NCBI GenBank assembly: GCA_022036555.1
Contig: CM039126.1
Location: 4,530,213-4,594,212, forward strand
Source: Microstegium vimineum
Taxonomy: Eukaryota; Streptophyta; Magnoliopsida; Poales; Poaceae
Reading direction: 5' to 3'
DNA length: 64,000 bases
Positions within the stretch are counted from its first letter, which is position 1, and every line of letters begins with the position of its first letter. Below, one piece after another: positions 33,299 to 47,600 of the stretch. The position numbers and the translations under genes are program-made. Under the pieces are notes generated by a model, which was not told the DNA's origin, ran no database searches, and was given only the letters and a program-made list of their open reading frames with translations.

Positions 33299-35879
33299 AA
33301 TGAAGATGAGTATGACAGGTCGTACAGACGAGTTGTATTGGAACACGATAGTCAGCATTCTTCTCCAAAATGTGTGGACAAGTGTAAGCACATGACCTTT
33401 TCTTTACTGTGTCAACATGAAAATAAAGGCAGAAACAGGAGCCTAGGTCAAAGGGTGAAAAAGGGACCAGGGTGTTTAGGACATTTTTCATTTCTTTGTT
33501 TCCCTTTTTGCATCCTTCTTGTTTCTATTTACCACTTCAAATGACAGAAATTAAGTTTTGGTGATTTCCTTCCGGCAATACTTCGAAAGCGAACATGCAT
33601 TTTTAACTTCTTTGACCCATGTTCTGAAATATTGACTGATTCTTTTCAGCTCGTACCGTGTCCCCCCTACGGAACCAGTTCTTTCTCTTTTCTTTTTTTC
33701 ATTCCCATGGAGGCTTTTAGATAAGCACATGGCCCTTGTGAAGATGGTTTGACCTTTTAGCATTATTGAAGAACAACAAAGAGGCTTCCAAGAAATGGGT
33801 CCAATGAGATCTTAGCTGTTTTCTACTCTGATGCTGTGGCTATAAGTTGATTCCTCAAATGTTTAACACCCAGTTGCCATTCTCGCCTACATGTTAATAA
33901 TCCACGTCAATACCAAAGAACCAATGAGGTCTTAGCTTTAATATTTTAACTGCAAGGAACCAATCTTACTTTTTATGTGATGCAGCCTAAATGGAAATAA
34001 AGAAGGTTTGTGTCCTTGACATGCACAATTCAATCCTTGATGAAAGCATTGACCTGCACCATTATTGTAAGGGTTATTGGCTGCCCAAACTACTGTGATG
34101 ATATCTTAACAAATTCATTTTTTTCAAAGCTTGGACTTACTGATATTCCCAGTTTTCAATTGCATGTGGGCATTTGTTTAATTTGATCGCTATTGAAGTT
34201 TACGGATAATGAAATGCTTCAGTAGCATTGTAAGTACAATGCGACAATTGTGTAAGCTTGTCCTTCCTATTGCAATCCTTCAAAGTCAAGATGCTTACAA
34301 ATGTAAACAGTTCTAGTTGACATGTTTCAGATGTTAACTTTTTCTTTAACCCCGCAACAGCACTGTTGCATTCTTTTTGGCTGTCATTTTGCAGGCCACA
34401 TATTTATTTTCTTCAGATAGTGGGAAGAAACAAGCAGTTTATTGGCTGAACATTATTGACTCTTATTAGGTTAACAGGTTTGTACGAACTAAGGGTTGAA
34501 AATTTAATGAGAGCCGGCTTCTGATTAAGTGAAAAGCAGATTACAGATGATGAGTCTTGTTAAGTGTTGAGGCAAATGGTTCTGTTTACGCTGAAGTTTT
34601 GAAAGACATATGTTCTTAATAAATCATATGGAGATAACCTTATCCCGTAGAAATATATTCCTCCTTTTGTTTTGAAAGACCTATCTATTCCTCTGTTGTA
34701 TACACGTATAAAGTGTCGGGTCACGCTTGTCATCTACTTTTCTGTTGTCCATTATGAACTACTTCTTTTCTATGAGAATTCAATTGAAAGAACAGTTGAC
34801 CATACATGGACATGGTTTAAAGTCTTGTTTTGAATTGTGGAACAGGGTGTTGCTCTCTGCATGTTCCTGTTCTACGTGGGTGAGTTCTGTTGGATTGTGA
34901 ATCCAGCCAAATTTTTGTAGACCTAGTTTATTCATGCAAACGTTATCCACTTTGAAAGAAAGCCTGTATGGCTATATCTGTGGTGTAGCTTGGAGGTTAG
35001 ATACTGCTGGGAGACTAGCATCCTCTTAAAATTTGTTTGATGACCTATCAATGCTAGTGTAGACAGCTTGACCATTCCTCCTCTTGATGCAAGTCGCAAA
35101 TATTTTTTAAAATGCTGAGATAGAAGGTGCTAAATTCTCTTAAGGTCAACAAGTTGATTGGTGACAGTGATGATTCATCATTTTTTTTCGTTAAAGATAA
35201 AACATATATATAAAAGGATTGAAACTAGTAGGTTCTCTCCACAGTAGGCTTTGTTTAAAAATACGTATATTTATTTCAATCCACGTATGTTAGAAGTATA
35301 TTAGGTGAAAGGTTGATCACGGACGTCGCCACGTTGGATCCTAGCTAGTCTACTCAGGACAGATATTTTCGATGTAAAATGCAACGTTTGGATAGTCTCA
35401 AATGGTACAGTAGCAATTGCTGTAGCAGAGCTTCAAATTCTACACACAATCTCATTCCGCGAACAAAATTCTCCGTCCCATGTTTTGTTTTCAAAGAGAG
35501 AAACCAATTAAAACGAACCATCTCTATCACGAGCGCAACCGAAGTACAACAAGTTGTAACACCAAAAGAAGAAGAAGAGCACGTTTGAAAAGGGCTCGAT
35601 CATATGACCTTGCCAGAAGTACGACAAGAAAAAGGCGTCGTTGCTTGACGCCATGAATAAAGTGGTGGCATGCACGAGCACGAGGAGTCGCCCGTACGGC
35701 CGCACAAAGTACGCAGACGTCTTCTACCCAATCAGAATTCAGAGTGCAGACGAGACGACAGCTCAAGGTTTTCAGACCCTACCCAATGGCTATGTCAACA
35801 ATTCAACATATATTATATGAAATTTCCAGTGAAGTTTTTCTTTTCTTGGCAAAACTAAGTGGAGAGCCTTTTCAAGTTA
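33299..35879. other. Intergenic, no gene seen
   Basis: AT-rich, with no conserved frame or repeat ends recognised. Confidence 0.4.
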
Positions 35880-36132
35880 CTCCCTCCGTCCCTAAAAGAA
35901 TAGATTTCTAAAGTTATCCTAATTCAAACTTTTTAAACTTTGACCAAATTTTTAGAAAAAATATTAAAATTTATTATATCAAATTAGTATTATTAGATTC
36001 ATCATAGAACATATTTTCACATGATGCTAATTTTAAGCCATAAATGATGTTATATTTTTCTATAAAGTTAGTCAAAGTTTAAAAAGTTTGACTGACATAG
36101 ATTCTAGGAATTACTTTCAGGGACGGAGGGAG
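35880..36132. mobile_element. Stowaway MITE
   Basis: 253 bp with ends CTCCCTCCGTCCCTAAAAGA and, complemented, CTCCCTCCGTCCCTGAAAGT, and TA flanks (35878-35879 and 36133-36134). It is related in sequence to the MITE at 55744. Confidence 0.9.
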
Positions 36133-36496
36133 TAAGAATTAGAACAATCGTCGTCGTTCCTGATAATTACGAGGAAATGTTGTCATGCGTGACTACAAGT
36201 CTACAACCACGTGACACCACTTGGAGCACGTAATTCAATTAGTATTATTAGATTCATCATAGAACATATTTTCACATGATGTTAATTTTAAACCGTAAAT
36301 GTTGTTATATTTTTCTATAAAGTTAGTCAAAGTTTAAAAAATTTAACTGTCATAGATTCTAGAAATTGCTTTTAGGGACGGAGGGAGTAAGAATTAGAAC
36401 AATCGTCATCGTTCCTGATAATTAAGAGGAAATGTTGTCATGCGTGACTACAAGTCTATACAACCACGCGTGACCACTTGGAGCACGTAGTTCAAC
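35982..36496. repeat. Tandem duplication of about 255 bp
   Basis: 35982-36236 is repeated at 36237-36496 with scattered substitutions. The repeated unit contains the right half of the Stowaway MITE plus about 100 bp of flank (GAATTAGAACAATCGTC and on). The second copy therefore has a MITE end without its partner. Confidence 0.9.
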
Positions 36497-39400
36497 AGCA
36501 ATTCAAACGTTTCATAAATATGACAAGAATGCACCGTATGTAGACCTCCATACATATAATTCAATCGATAATTCTGAAATCGGGAGGAATTAGAAATTCT
36601 GAACTGGTGACTCTGACCCACACCCCAGATATATACCACTTGCTCACAGTTCAACGGAAGAGCTCAACCAATCAGAAAATAATAGTCGGCACATGATGCA
36701 AGGTGAGGTGAGGAGACTCTCCCAGTACCCAATAGACGACCACGAAAGTTGACGGAACGCTACAAAAATATATGCAACGGGGGAAGCCACTTCTCTCAAG
36801 CAACCAGTTTGATATCTGAATGTTTTCCGGGGTTTCTGATTGGTTGCCTCCGGCCTTTCAACAAACGGCGGCAATGAGTAGTCTCACCATATGCATGTGG
36901 ATTAGGTACCTCTTTGACCAGATAGTTGAAAAGCTCGGCCCCATATGCTGCTCTTCCTGCATGATGACCACTACAAATTATATGCTAGATTTGTTTCATA
37001 CAAAAAGTATGTGATGAGTAATGCATCCTCTGGCGGTATGACTTTTTCTCATGCATGCATGAGTATTATATTGATTTAATATTATTAATATTATTATTAT
37101 AGTGTGAAGACAAAATTGCACATCTACTTTTAAATATGATAGCATGCATCTCTAGTTTAAAAGTAGCAAAGACAAAATTAAAACAAAAGCACAAATGTAG
37201 ACATCTACTTTGACAACAAAGACAAATTAGTAAAACAAGCATGCATGGCGCCACGCACGCCGCCAACATAAGCATGACATAAGTCCGACGTTGAGTTGAT
37301 GCTTCCTCCTATTCTTAATATACCATCAAGTCTTGTCGTTGTTGTCGTGTGATCGGTCTAACAACCCTATTTTTTGTGATATTAATTGTCAAAAACTGTT
37401 GGTGACATAAGCCTAATATTTCAAGAAATCGTGTAAACCAGGCTATTGGTCCTAGCGACACGATCGTCAACAAGCTAGGCTGTTTCCTTAAATATATATA
37501 TTGGCCAGTCGCCACTGATTCCAGCATGTCAAACTAGCCGTCTCTTGTGTGTGCTGTGCCGTGCTATTCACAAAACCATTGCACTCTATTTTGTGTCCAA
37601 CTCTTCCTTACTTTAGGCTTTAGAAATTAGAAATTCAAGGGAAACGGTGCAACTTTGCACTCTAGTTGTACTCGTTACATCTGAACAAAGCTATCTTATC
37701 TGCCATCAACTTACATATACAATATATATTTCTTAAATTATAGCTGACCAGGCACCTTATTTTTTTGTACTCGTGCTACATTATTTATTCATCTCGTGAT
37801 TGCTCTACATATAACATTTCCCTTTGAAGAGCTAGATCGATTGGCAGATCGAAGCAGAACCATTGACCCATTTGTATGTATAGGTTGATAGATTCTTGAG
37901 GTCATTAACCAAAACACATGGCCTCATTGTCTAATAAAATATAAGATACTCTGTGAGTTTAACGAATTGCATAGACAAATGCAAAACGCGAACCATAGTC
38001 AACTGTAAGGATGAATCCGCATTCATTGGAACATGGTACATGTACCGTACAAATACAAACAGTACTCGGAATCTACAGGTCAAACAGCTTTCTAATTATG
38101 TAGTAGAGTCGTAGAAACAGAGAACATCTTACTGGATGTGACAACTCATCAGCTTTACTATTTGTTTACGTTTAACTAAAAATACAATAACTTCAGTTGA
38201 CTTACAATCCATGAATCCAGATCAGAAAAAGGGGAGCAGCAGAGCAGTGGAATAAGAACACATGCATGCGTGTACACCTAACTATCACACTGCTCATTTT
38301 GTAACTTCAACTGGCTCAAATAGTAAGAGCTAGCAAATTATTTATTTTCATTTTTCTGAAGTCAAACAAATGTAAGATCAAAGACCTCTATCTACTTAAT
38401 ACAATGGCCGGCAACTGCACCTCCTATATTTTTTTTCACAAACTCTATATCTACTTAGTATAATGATCCACAATTCTCTTGTGTATTCGAGAAAAAAAAG
38501 ACTCACAAGACACAGTTAAAAAAATTGAGACTATACACAAATAAAATATTGCATTAAAAAAAGTTAAATTAACAAATACTGCTGTAAGTAAAAATATCAA
38601 TTCAGTGAACAGCACAAACTTGAAGAGATATACGTGCAACTACTGTTCAGTTGAAACTGAACTGGTTTTACCTACTTGAATTGCTGCAAAATCAAAGTTC
38701 ACCTAAAGGGCATCACATATCTAATATAAATACGTAAGCCTAGCTGGTGTACACACACCAATTCAAAGAGAAAGCTTAATTGAAAAGCACTACTCAACAC
38801 AATAGCTGATTACCTCAGCTGCATGATAATGACTGTGGAGCAGGTTCGTGTTACTAGTTGTGACAGAAATGTTGGAGGGTAGGACAAAAAATCGACCGAA
38901 ATTTCAACCGAAAATTTTAACTAAAACTTGTAAACTTAATCAATCTCATCCAAATGAAATAAACCTTAAATTACCAGTAATATTTACTGAAGGTCACCAG
39001 CAGGACCAAAAATCGCCAGATTCGATCGAAATACAAACCCTGCTATGGAGTAGCATAGATAAATATTTAATTCTCTCTAGTGATATATACACTAGCTATG
39101 AAGGTCCAAAATGGCAAAGAAAAATAATAAGATTTATGAAGATACTGTCAGTTTCTAGCTGATTATATTTTTAGTGCAACAAAGATTAAGCAACTGATCT
39201 TAATTTCTAACTGGGTAAGTATAATCAACAACTCATAAGGATTATTACATGGTAGTGCTAATATTGTATGAGGGTATAAGTACATACCACTTGTTGAGGC
39301 AATGATCTGCTACTAGTGGAAGCCTATAACCATGCATGGTTGCAACACAAATGGGCAACAGTAAATGGAGATTTAAAAGCATGGGGATCTAAAAAGAACC

Positions 39401-41122
39401 AAATCCATAGAGTGGGCCTCTAAAGGAGCACCAATGGTATCATCGGAAGAGGCAGTCAGAATCTCAAAGACCACCCCAGCTGAACCCACACAATATTCTA
39501 TAAAAATGGTAGAGCTAACTTTGGATCACAGCACTGCATTATGTTCTTAATCTCTACAGAATTAGTTATGATTAAGGTCAATGGTCCTGTAATTGATTAA
39601 TGTGTCACTTGTTTTTTTCTCAAAGAGTACCATACAAGTGGACCATCCATGCGCCTGAGGAAATGGAAACATTGGATCTAGGATATACTAGTCATAATCC
39701 AAGTTTTGTAGATGAAGCCCAATCTAGCTAGCAGCAAATCATTATTTCTTGAATGACGATTTTTTTTTTCTGTCAGATATGCCTTAGATTTTTTATTAGT
39801 CAGTTCCAATAATATTCACGATTAGGTGGAAGTTTGGATTTCTACAGTTTCCTTAGGCTATGATCGCTTCTTGTAGATCCGATCAATGAGTTGTAGTCCA
39901 TGTTTGTTGGTAGCTTTCCTGTTAACTGCTGTAACTGGATTCCGTGCTGCCTAAGCCCCGTCCTGGCCTAGGCACGCGTGCCATCGAACTTCTTCTCCTC
40001 TTAATGTAATATATGTTCAGGCGTTCACTAAAAAAATCTAATAATTCTAAGTTAGCATCCCCTTTGTTTTTTATGGCATAAATTTCTATATACTTGGTCA
40101 CTTTATTGTGATCAGCTACTAAACATATAGCACTAAAGCCTTAGATACAAATGTTAGATCCATCATTTTAACACAGATTTATTTGGGAACCAAATGGTAA
40201 ACCCATAAAAAAAGGTGGACCGTTTCTCATACTAGTACCTTTCTTAATAAACCAATACATGTTGAATCACAAGTCAATGCCGTGATTCAGAGCTTGGAAA
40301 AATGTATCAAGCTATCAGATAATATAGCATTAGAAAACTTAACTGCATGTACAATGGTTGTTCATATACGCATCTAAAGCAATTATTAAACTAAATTTTG
40401 AAGCTACTATTACCACATCATGCTGGTAAAATTAAGTGGACTTTTCTCCAAGAACAATACTGACTTCTGAAAAAGACACATGTGGTCCTCTAATTTCATC
40501 ACATGAAAATACTGTTTTCTCCTCAATAAAGGACAAGACAAGTCATTGTTGAACTATCTTAAACATGAGAAATATAATTATTCCTAAAGTCGTGGAACAA
40601 AACTTCCAATTTATCCGTAATCTACTAGTTTCATCTAAACCAGTAGCTTCCCGTCAGAGAGTCCCCAAAACACATGCTCATTAGTTACTTATAAGCTGTT
40701 TCCATAAATTCAGCGTGAGCTATCCATACTTTTCAGCTCCACAAGACCATAATGGCAAATCCATAAGGTGCATTTGCTTTATGGATACTATCCTATGGAT
40801 ACCAGATTACCCGTTGCCTTTAAGTCTATAACTATCCTATTGTTTAGAGGTTCCTATATATGTTGAAGCTTTGAAAATTAAATTCTTATGTTAAGACAGT
40901 TTTCTAATAGTCGGCTGAGGTGATGACTCCTGGGAAGCTTCATACGGACATTAACTGTGGACCTACTCCTCCAGCTGGCCGTATGCAGTCTGGACGTACA
41001 TCTTAATTGGCCAAAAAACAACAGCAACATGTTGCACACGTTGAAGTCCACATAAATCTCAGTCACCTATGCCTTTTTTTTCTCTTTTTTTGTCTCCAAG
41101 TCATGGAAGAGTGCGGCAATAT
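36497..41122. other. Gene-poor intergenic region upstream of the WRKY gene
   Basis: About 4.6 kb of AT-rich DNA. I saw no coding exon, RNA gene or complete transposon. Short low-complexity T and A runs are frequent. Confidence 0.4.
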
Positions 41123-41240
41123 TTGACATATCAGATGTTGACCGTCTAACATAGGTTAGCACTGGGTTACGACTTCTTTTATGCCAAAGTCCAACTAGGA
41201 GAGAGAGACAAGAGGTTGTGGCCTGCCTTTATATATAAGC
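41123..41240 (+). promoter_or_regulatory. WRKY gene promoter with W-boxes and TATA
   Basis: TTGACA near 41123 and TTGACC at 41138-41143 are W-box-like sites about 90-105 bp before a TATA (TTTATATATAAG, near 41228). WRKY genes are often bound by WRKY proteins, so self-regulation is plausible. Confidence 0.5.
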
Positions 41241-41365
41241 TATAAACTGCTGCAGGAACAAAGAGATCGGAAGAAAGAGAACTGGAGCTAGAGGGAAGTT
41301 GGAGAAGAAGAAAAGAGGGATTAGGCCCCTTGAAAGTTAGCTAGCTTCTGTCAAAGAGGAGAGAG

Positions 41366-41410
41366 ATGGTTAGAGGGAGAAGCAGTCTTTTAGCCATGAA
41401 GAGCAGTTAA
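41366..41410 (+). other. Upstream ORF in the WRKY leader
   Basis: A 14-codon frame (MVRGRSSLLAMKSS then stop) in the likely first, non-coding exon, which ends at a donor AGCAAG/GTTTGT near 41420. It could lower translation of the main frame. Confidence 0.35.
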
Positions 41411-42045
41411 CAAGCAAGGTTTGTATTTTTCTCGTTTTGTTTGTCTGTGATTTTCTGAAGAGTTTAATTTAGTTGTGTATTCGATTATGTATGATCAGGA
41501 GTTCAGGACACAGTGAGATTCTCTCTTTCGGATTAATTGATGTATTGCTCTTGATCTATATATATGTAAAGGGACTTTCCTTCAGAATTACAGTTTTCCT
41601 GTAATAAGGAATATATAGATATGATTGGAATTAGGATTAGGGAGACATGTTCAGAAGCAAATTCTGATGTCGAAATCAATCAGGTGTCAAACTAAATATT
41701 ATGAACCACCAATTGTGGTGCATATGTATAGTTGGACCTCAAGATATTTATCCATGGCTTTCTTTGCTGTTCTTACAAAAACAAATTTCCATGTTACTAT
41801 TGCAGATCAAAGATGATGATCATATCCTGGATGGCAACTTGATTAAGTCCTTGCACGAATCAAGTTCAAGAAAAGAGGTGCCTAACTATTTGTATAACAT
41901 ATATATTCATTGATCCATTAACCATGTATGAAAGCAATTCATGCATGGCTAAACATGAGAGGATAAAATTGTTCCATTTTCCATCTCTGTTCAACAATAG
42001 TGCACCTATTTCAGAAGTCTAACACTAAGTACCCTATCCTGAAGT

Positions 42046-42067
42046 CCCCCCCCCCCCCCCCCCCCCC
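42046..42067. repeat. Poly-C tract (22 bp)
   Basis: Uninterrupted C run in the intron before the zipper exons of the WRKY gene; G-rich on the other strand. Confidence 0.95.
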
Positions 42068-42178
42068 TTCATGAGTTCTGCGCAGTTACCTTTTTCTTAT
42101 TATCTACTGCACTATTCTGATCAGCCGTTTTTTGTGCCTTACTAGGCAAACTCTCCAAGTCTAAGGGAAAGATCTGAA

Positions 42179-44597
42179 ATGGGCGAAGCATCAAATCAAA
42201 CCTCAACTAATTTGAAGGCTCATAACAAGGTTAGTAGCATTCTGATTATATCAATAATCTTCCGATTATCTACAAAAAGACAAAGTCCATTATCATATGT
42301 GACTTGGCAAAGAAATGACTACGGATCTCACAGTTGTGCATTTGCGTCTTCAGGTTGAGAAAGATAAACTTGCAACCACAAGGGCAGAGATGGGTGAGGT
42401 AAGAGAAGAGAACAAGAGGTTAAAAACAATGTTGTCACGCATTGTAGAGGACTACCGATCTCTTCAGTTACACTTCCACGACGTTCTTCAAAAAGGACAA
42501 GCCCAGAAGCTTTCTGACGACCCCTCATCCTCAACCATCATGCCCACCAACAATGAAGAGTCTGAATTGATCTCACTTAGCCTCGGCACGAGCACAAGCA
42601 TGGACAAAAAGGAAGAGAAGAATAGTGCTGCCGAAGGAAAAGGGAGAGAAGACTTCATGAATATTAAAGAAGAAGGCCTGTCACTTAGACTGTCAGCCTG
42701 CAAAGCTGGTGCAACTAATAACATTGCAAAGATCCAGCCCAATGTGATGACCTTGAGCCCTGAAGTTAGCTCCGAGGATGCCAAGGACGACACCATGGAG
42801 GGAGCAGATCAGCAGTACTGGCCGCCAAGCAAAACGCAGAAGAATTTGAGGAACGTTGGCACGGAACCTGAGGATGACATAGGTCCACTGCCACAGGCCA
42901 AAAAGGCAAGGGTGTCCGTAAGGGCAAGGTGTGATGCACCAACGGTATGCAGACAAAGAGAGATGTATAATGCCTGCTTGATATGTATAGGATAGGAAGT
43001 AGCTAATGATACACACATGGTGATTAGATATACAACTGAACAACATGCGTGTACATCTTTCTTTGGTTTGTTGATCAGATGAATGATGGATGCCAATGGA
43101 GGAAGTACGGGCAGAAGATAGCCAAGGGGAACCCGTGCCCCCGTGCCTACTACCGGTGTACAGTGGCAGCAGGATGCCCCGTCAGAAAACAGGTACATAA
43201 TGCATGGTTTAATTACATCCAACAATACTGCTCAATTCACATATTTGAAATTGAAATTACACATGTTCAGTTCAAAGGTAAAATGCTACTGTCTCTGAAC
43301 ATGGGAAACGCAAACATATATACTAAACACAAGTCTCCTTTACAAGGCTATAATAATTTATTTATTCATCAGCTGAAAAAAGAAGGGGCTTTATTTAAGA
43401 TGCACATGATATAGTTGCTAGAGATTGACTTGGGGAAGTTAACCGGGTACTGAATCTAGGCCCCTAATTAACAAAGTTGCACTATATAGAATTACTAGAG
43501 AACGTGGGTTTGGAGTCAATGGATGGCCCGAAGTCTGCTTAGTTTGAACAATCGTTGCTTGCAGTCTACGAGGCATTGAAATCGCAAGTGATTGGTTGAC
43601 AACTTGACATGGACCCATGTGTAAACTAATAAACAAATGCAGTCACTTATTATTAGAGCTCTGAAATCCGAATGAAGTAGTGATCCAAACCAACCGCTTC
43701 CGAACCCCAGTTTACTCTAGGCATTCTACTAATAATAATCTACCAGTACAACTACCAGTTGGTGATACACGAGCTAAATGTAGCGGATTCTACTAATCTA
43801 CCAGTACCATTACGACTAGTCTACTACCAGTTGGCGATAACGAGCTAAATTGAGCGTTAGGTTTTAACTCGTCCATAAACATGATTAGAATTCAGAACCA
43901 CCACCAAACCGAATCCAACAAAAAACACACACATCTAATCGAACTCGTGAACCAAGCAATCACGATCGGAAATTAAGATCAGGAGCACGATAGATTTGGA
44001 GATCAGGGACTCGAGGGTTTACCAGATCGAGAAGATACAAGGGAGGAGGCCGCGAGCGCGGCGAGGGAGCGCTAGGGAAGGCGACGCGCAGCCCGCGGCG
44101 CCGGCTTCTCATTCCTCTCCGTCGCGGCGGAAGCGAGCTCCGTGGAGGAGTGCGCCCGCGCCTGGGGCGGGCGCTCCCGGCGTCGCCGGCTTCCAGTTCG
44201 CGCGCTTGCTAGCTGGACCTGCTGGTCCCTCCATGCGTCCATGGCGAATTGGCGACGTCCAGTTGAATTTAAAGAGAAATGGGCCTTGGGAAGCGTACGG
44301 AAAGGGCTGGACTGGTTTCAGAGGTTCTCAGCCTATTCAGGCCAGAAGCCCAGAACCGCCAGAGGCCGCGTTCCATAGTATCATCTTGTTTTCTTTTTTA
44401 AAAAAAAAATAAGTGCAGTTCTTTTCAAATTTAATCCTCTGAGAAATTTAGATTGATTAAATTTTGCCATACCAATAAGTTAAACCTTTTCATGTACCAC
44501 TTGTGTTTTTCGTTAATCTTTCTTAGGGGATGGCCAATAGTGTGGACATCATTTATCAACATGCGTACTACTACGAGACGTCCAGACCTCACACACG

Positions 44598-44652
<55 letters not shown>

Positions 44653-47600
44653 CTGCTGATCTTCTCCTTCAATGAACTGCACCAGCCCCTTGCCACCTCA
44701 GCGGTCGCCCTTTGCTCGTGGCTCATTCGCCATCGACCGTGTATCCCCATCGATCCACCCCACCCTTCCCTAAATCCAATTGGAGGAGGAAACTTGTCAC
44801 ATCGCCCATCCAATTCCTTCGATTGTCTGCTCGATAGTGCTGGAGCCCCCCCCCCCCCCCCCCCCCTCCCGAAAAATATGAAACCATAACCCCCAAATGA
44901 CATTGTCGTCGTCTCCTCCTCCACCCTGCCCTGTGGTGACCTCATCATCGGACATTGGCCACCACCGCCACCGCCCACATTCATCTTCTATATTTGTTGG
45001 TTTTTTCGTGTGTGTGTCGCTTGCGGCCAGCGATGCACATGTGCCACAAGATTGTGCAGTACTGTATAAGTTTAGTTGCAGAAAAAGGAATACTATACAC
45101 ACAATCACATCTGGACTTTTTTCCTCTGAATTTCACTTCTCTTTGCACCTCTTAGATCCAAGGTCATGTGAGCTTATTTTCTGCCTTTGACAAACCTAGT
45201 GTTCAGGGTTAGAGTTTGGGGGTTCTACTCCCACAAGACATTGGCTTGAGGGATGGTGGCATAGGTGGCATAGAACGGATGGTGTTGTTGTCGCCAACCA
45301 CAAGAGGTAAATAAACTCGGGTTGAATTGGGGTGGAGGCACATGTGGAGCCTAGTGGAGGATATAGTAGACTCCCCCCCCCCCCCCCCCCCTCTTAGCTA
45401 ACAAAGATTAATGAAGGTTTATGTAATATTTGAAACTCTAGCTAAACAATCTATCTAGCAAAGAACTAGATATTCTAAGGTCGTTTCTTTGTAAACTGCA
45501 CATGTAATGGTCTTATAGCTTATCTATCTCCAGCAAGTAGTAGTGGCTGGCCAAAAAACTATGATTAATCCAACAATAATAAAGTCTTATCATATTACTT
45601 ATGCACAATTGTCCCCTTTGATTGTGAGTCGGGCTCCGCTGCTGCAGTGGAAGACGTATGGTGGGGCCACTATAGTTAGAAATGTTAGTGACGATATGCT
45701 AGTGAGTTAGAAAGAAACGTCATTGTGCACGAAAAGAAAAAAAAATCAATTGAAGTAGAAACAAGGCACAGTTATACTATAGAGATATGATTTATAGAGA
45801 AGTCTCTTTTTTTTTTAATAAACACAGCTTAATCTACAACCACCTCTAAAAATGAAAATGGTTTCAGAAATCATTTATAGAGACTGTCGCCACTTCTATT
45901 AAAAAAAGGGACGTCTATAGATCATATCTATAGTAGTGTACGTTGGATCCTCGAAAAAGTAAGATCAGAAAATATGGAAAATAATCACAAATAGTCCTGA
46001 ACATAATTTTGACACTTTTTCTATAGTTTAAGTGCCTGAAATTTAAGATGATTTCAGGCAACACTAATATATCACCGACAGTATAAGTTAGTTGTTAATT
46101 TTGTATTTTTTTATTTGTCTTTGTGTTATAACATATTAAATTTTTGTCCTTATTCTTCTATAAAAATAATTGTAATTGTTAACTTGTCTTTGTGCCAACA
46201 TATATAAGATTTTGTCAAGTTTGTAGTTTTGTCTAACAGGTTTTTTATTTCTGAAATAAAAAATTGTAGACTGTGTCTACATAAATTGTAACGACTTAAA
46301 ACTGCAATTTTAGCACCTGAAAAAATTCAGGCACCTGAAATTTAGCAAATTCCTAATTTTTAATATAAGCCATAGTGCAAAATTTGAAATGAAAGCTCAA
46401 CGTGTAGTCACAATAGAATTTGGCATAGTTCTTGAGGAAAATCCAAAAGTGCATGGTCTACAACATGGCATTCGTTCAGGGCGCGGGAGATTGATATGCT
46501 GCTTTATTTTAAATTGTGTATTAGGAAACTTAGCCAATAATTCTGCTTGATTATTGTGGTTGTGGACTCGTTATTTTCCTGCAACCATGTTTAGTGCCAC
46601 CATGAATGTTGATGCATGAGCATGACACACCGTGTAACATTTGCAGGTGCAAAGGTGCGCGGACGACATGTCGATCCTGATCACCACGTACGAGGGCACG
46701 CACAACCACCCGCTCTCGGCCTCCGCCACCGCCATGGCGTCCACGACCTCCGCCGCGGCGTGCATGCTCACCTCGGGCTCCACCACCTCCCTCCGCTTCC
46801 CCGCAGCCTCGCCAGCCGCCGCCGCGGGCCTCAGCTTCGGCTTCCCTCATCAGGCGGCGCACGACGCCTCCAAACATTTCTTCCTCCCGACCGGCGGCGC
46901 CGCGTCCATCACCTCCACGCCGTCCTACCCGACCATCACTCTCGACCTCACCTCGCCGGCGGCCGCGGCCAACTCGCAGGCATTCTCTCAGCTGGGCAAC
47001 AGGTTCTCGTCCAGCTTGCTTCACGCCGCCGGCGCCGCTAGGTACCATCATCATCCCACGAGCCTCTCCTTCTCCAACTCCGGGCCCAGCGCGCTGTCTG
47101 GCGCTGCATGGCCGGCCGCCGGTGGTGCTGGGTCGTACCTGAGCTACGGGTCACCAGCTTCGTCGCTGTTCAACGGTGGCGCTGCACTGAGCAGCATCAA
47201 CGGGAGGCAACAACAAGGCGGGGAACAACTCCCCATGCTCTACCAACCTCATCAGCAGAAGGCGGCGGCGGCGGCGGCGGCGAGCGGGAGCGCACCGGCG
47301 GGCGTCCTCACCGACACGATAGCGAAGGTGATCACGTCGGACCCGGGCTTCCAAACGGCTCTGGCGGCCGCCATCACGTCGTACGTCGGCACGCAGGGCG
47401 GTAATAAATCGTCGTCGGCCGGAGGAGAGGGCGGGAGCCAGCTGCGGGGGCTCAAGTGGGGACAGCACCTCGGCCTGGGGCCGTCGCCATCAAGCACGGG
47501 CGCGGCGTGCTCGTCGGCGCTGCTGGCACGGCCATCGTCGACGACGGCAGCGGCGATGGAGCAGGGTTCCAATGGGCATCGGCCGTTCCTGCAGCCGTCG

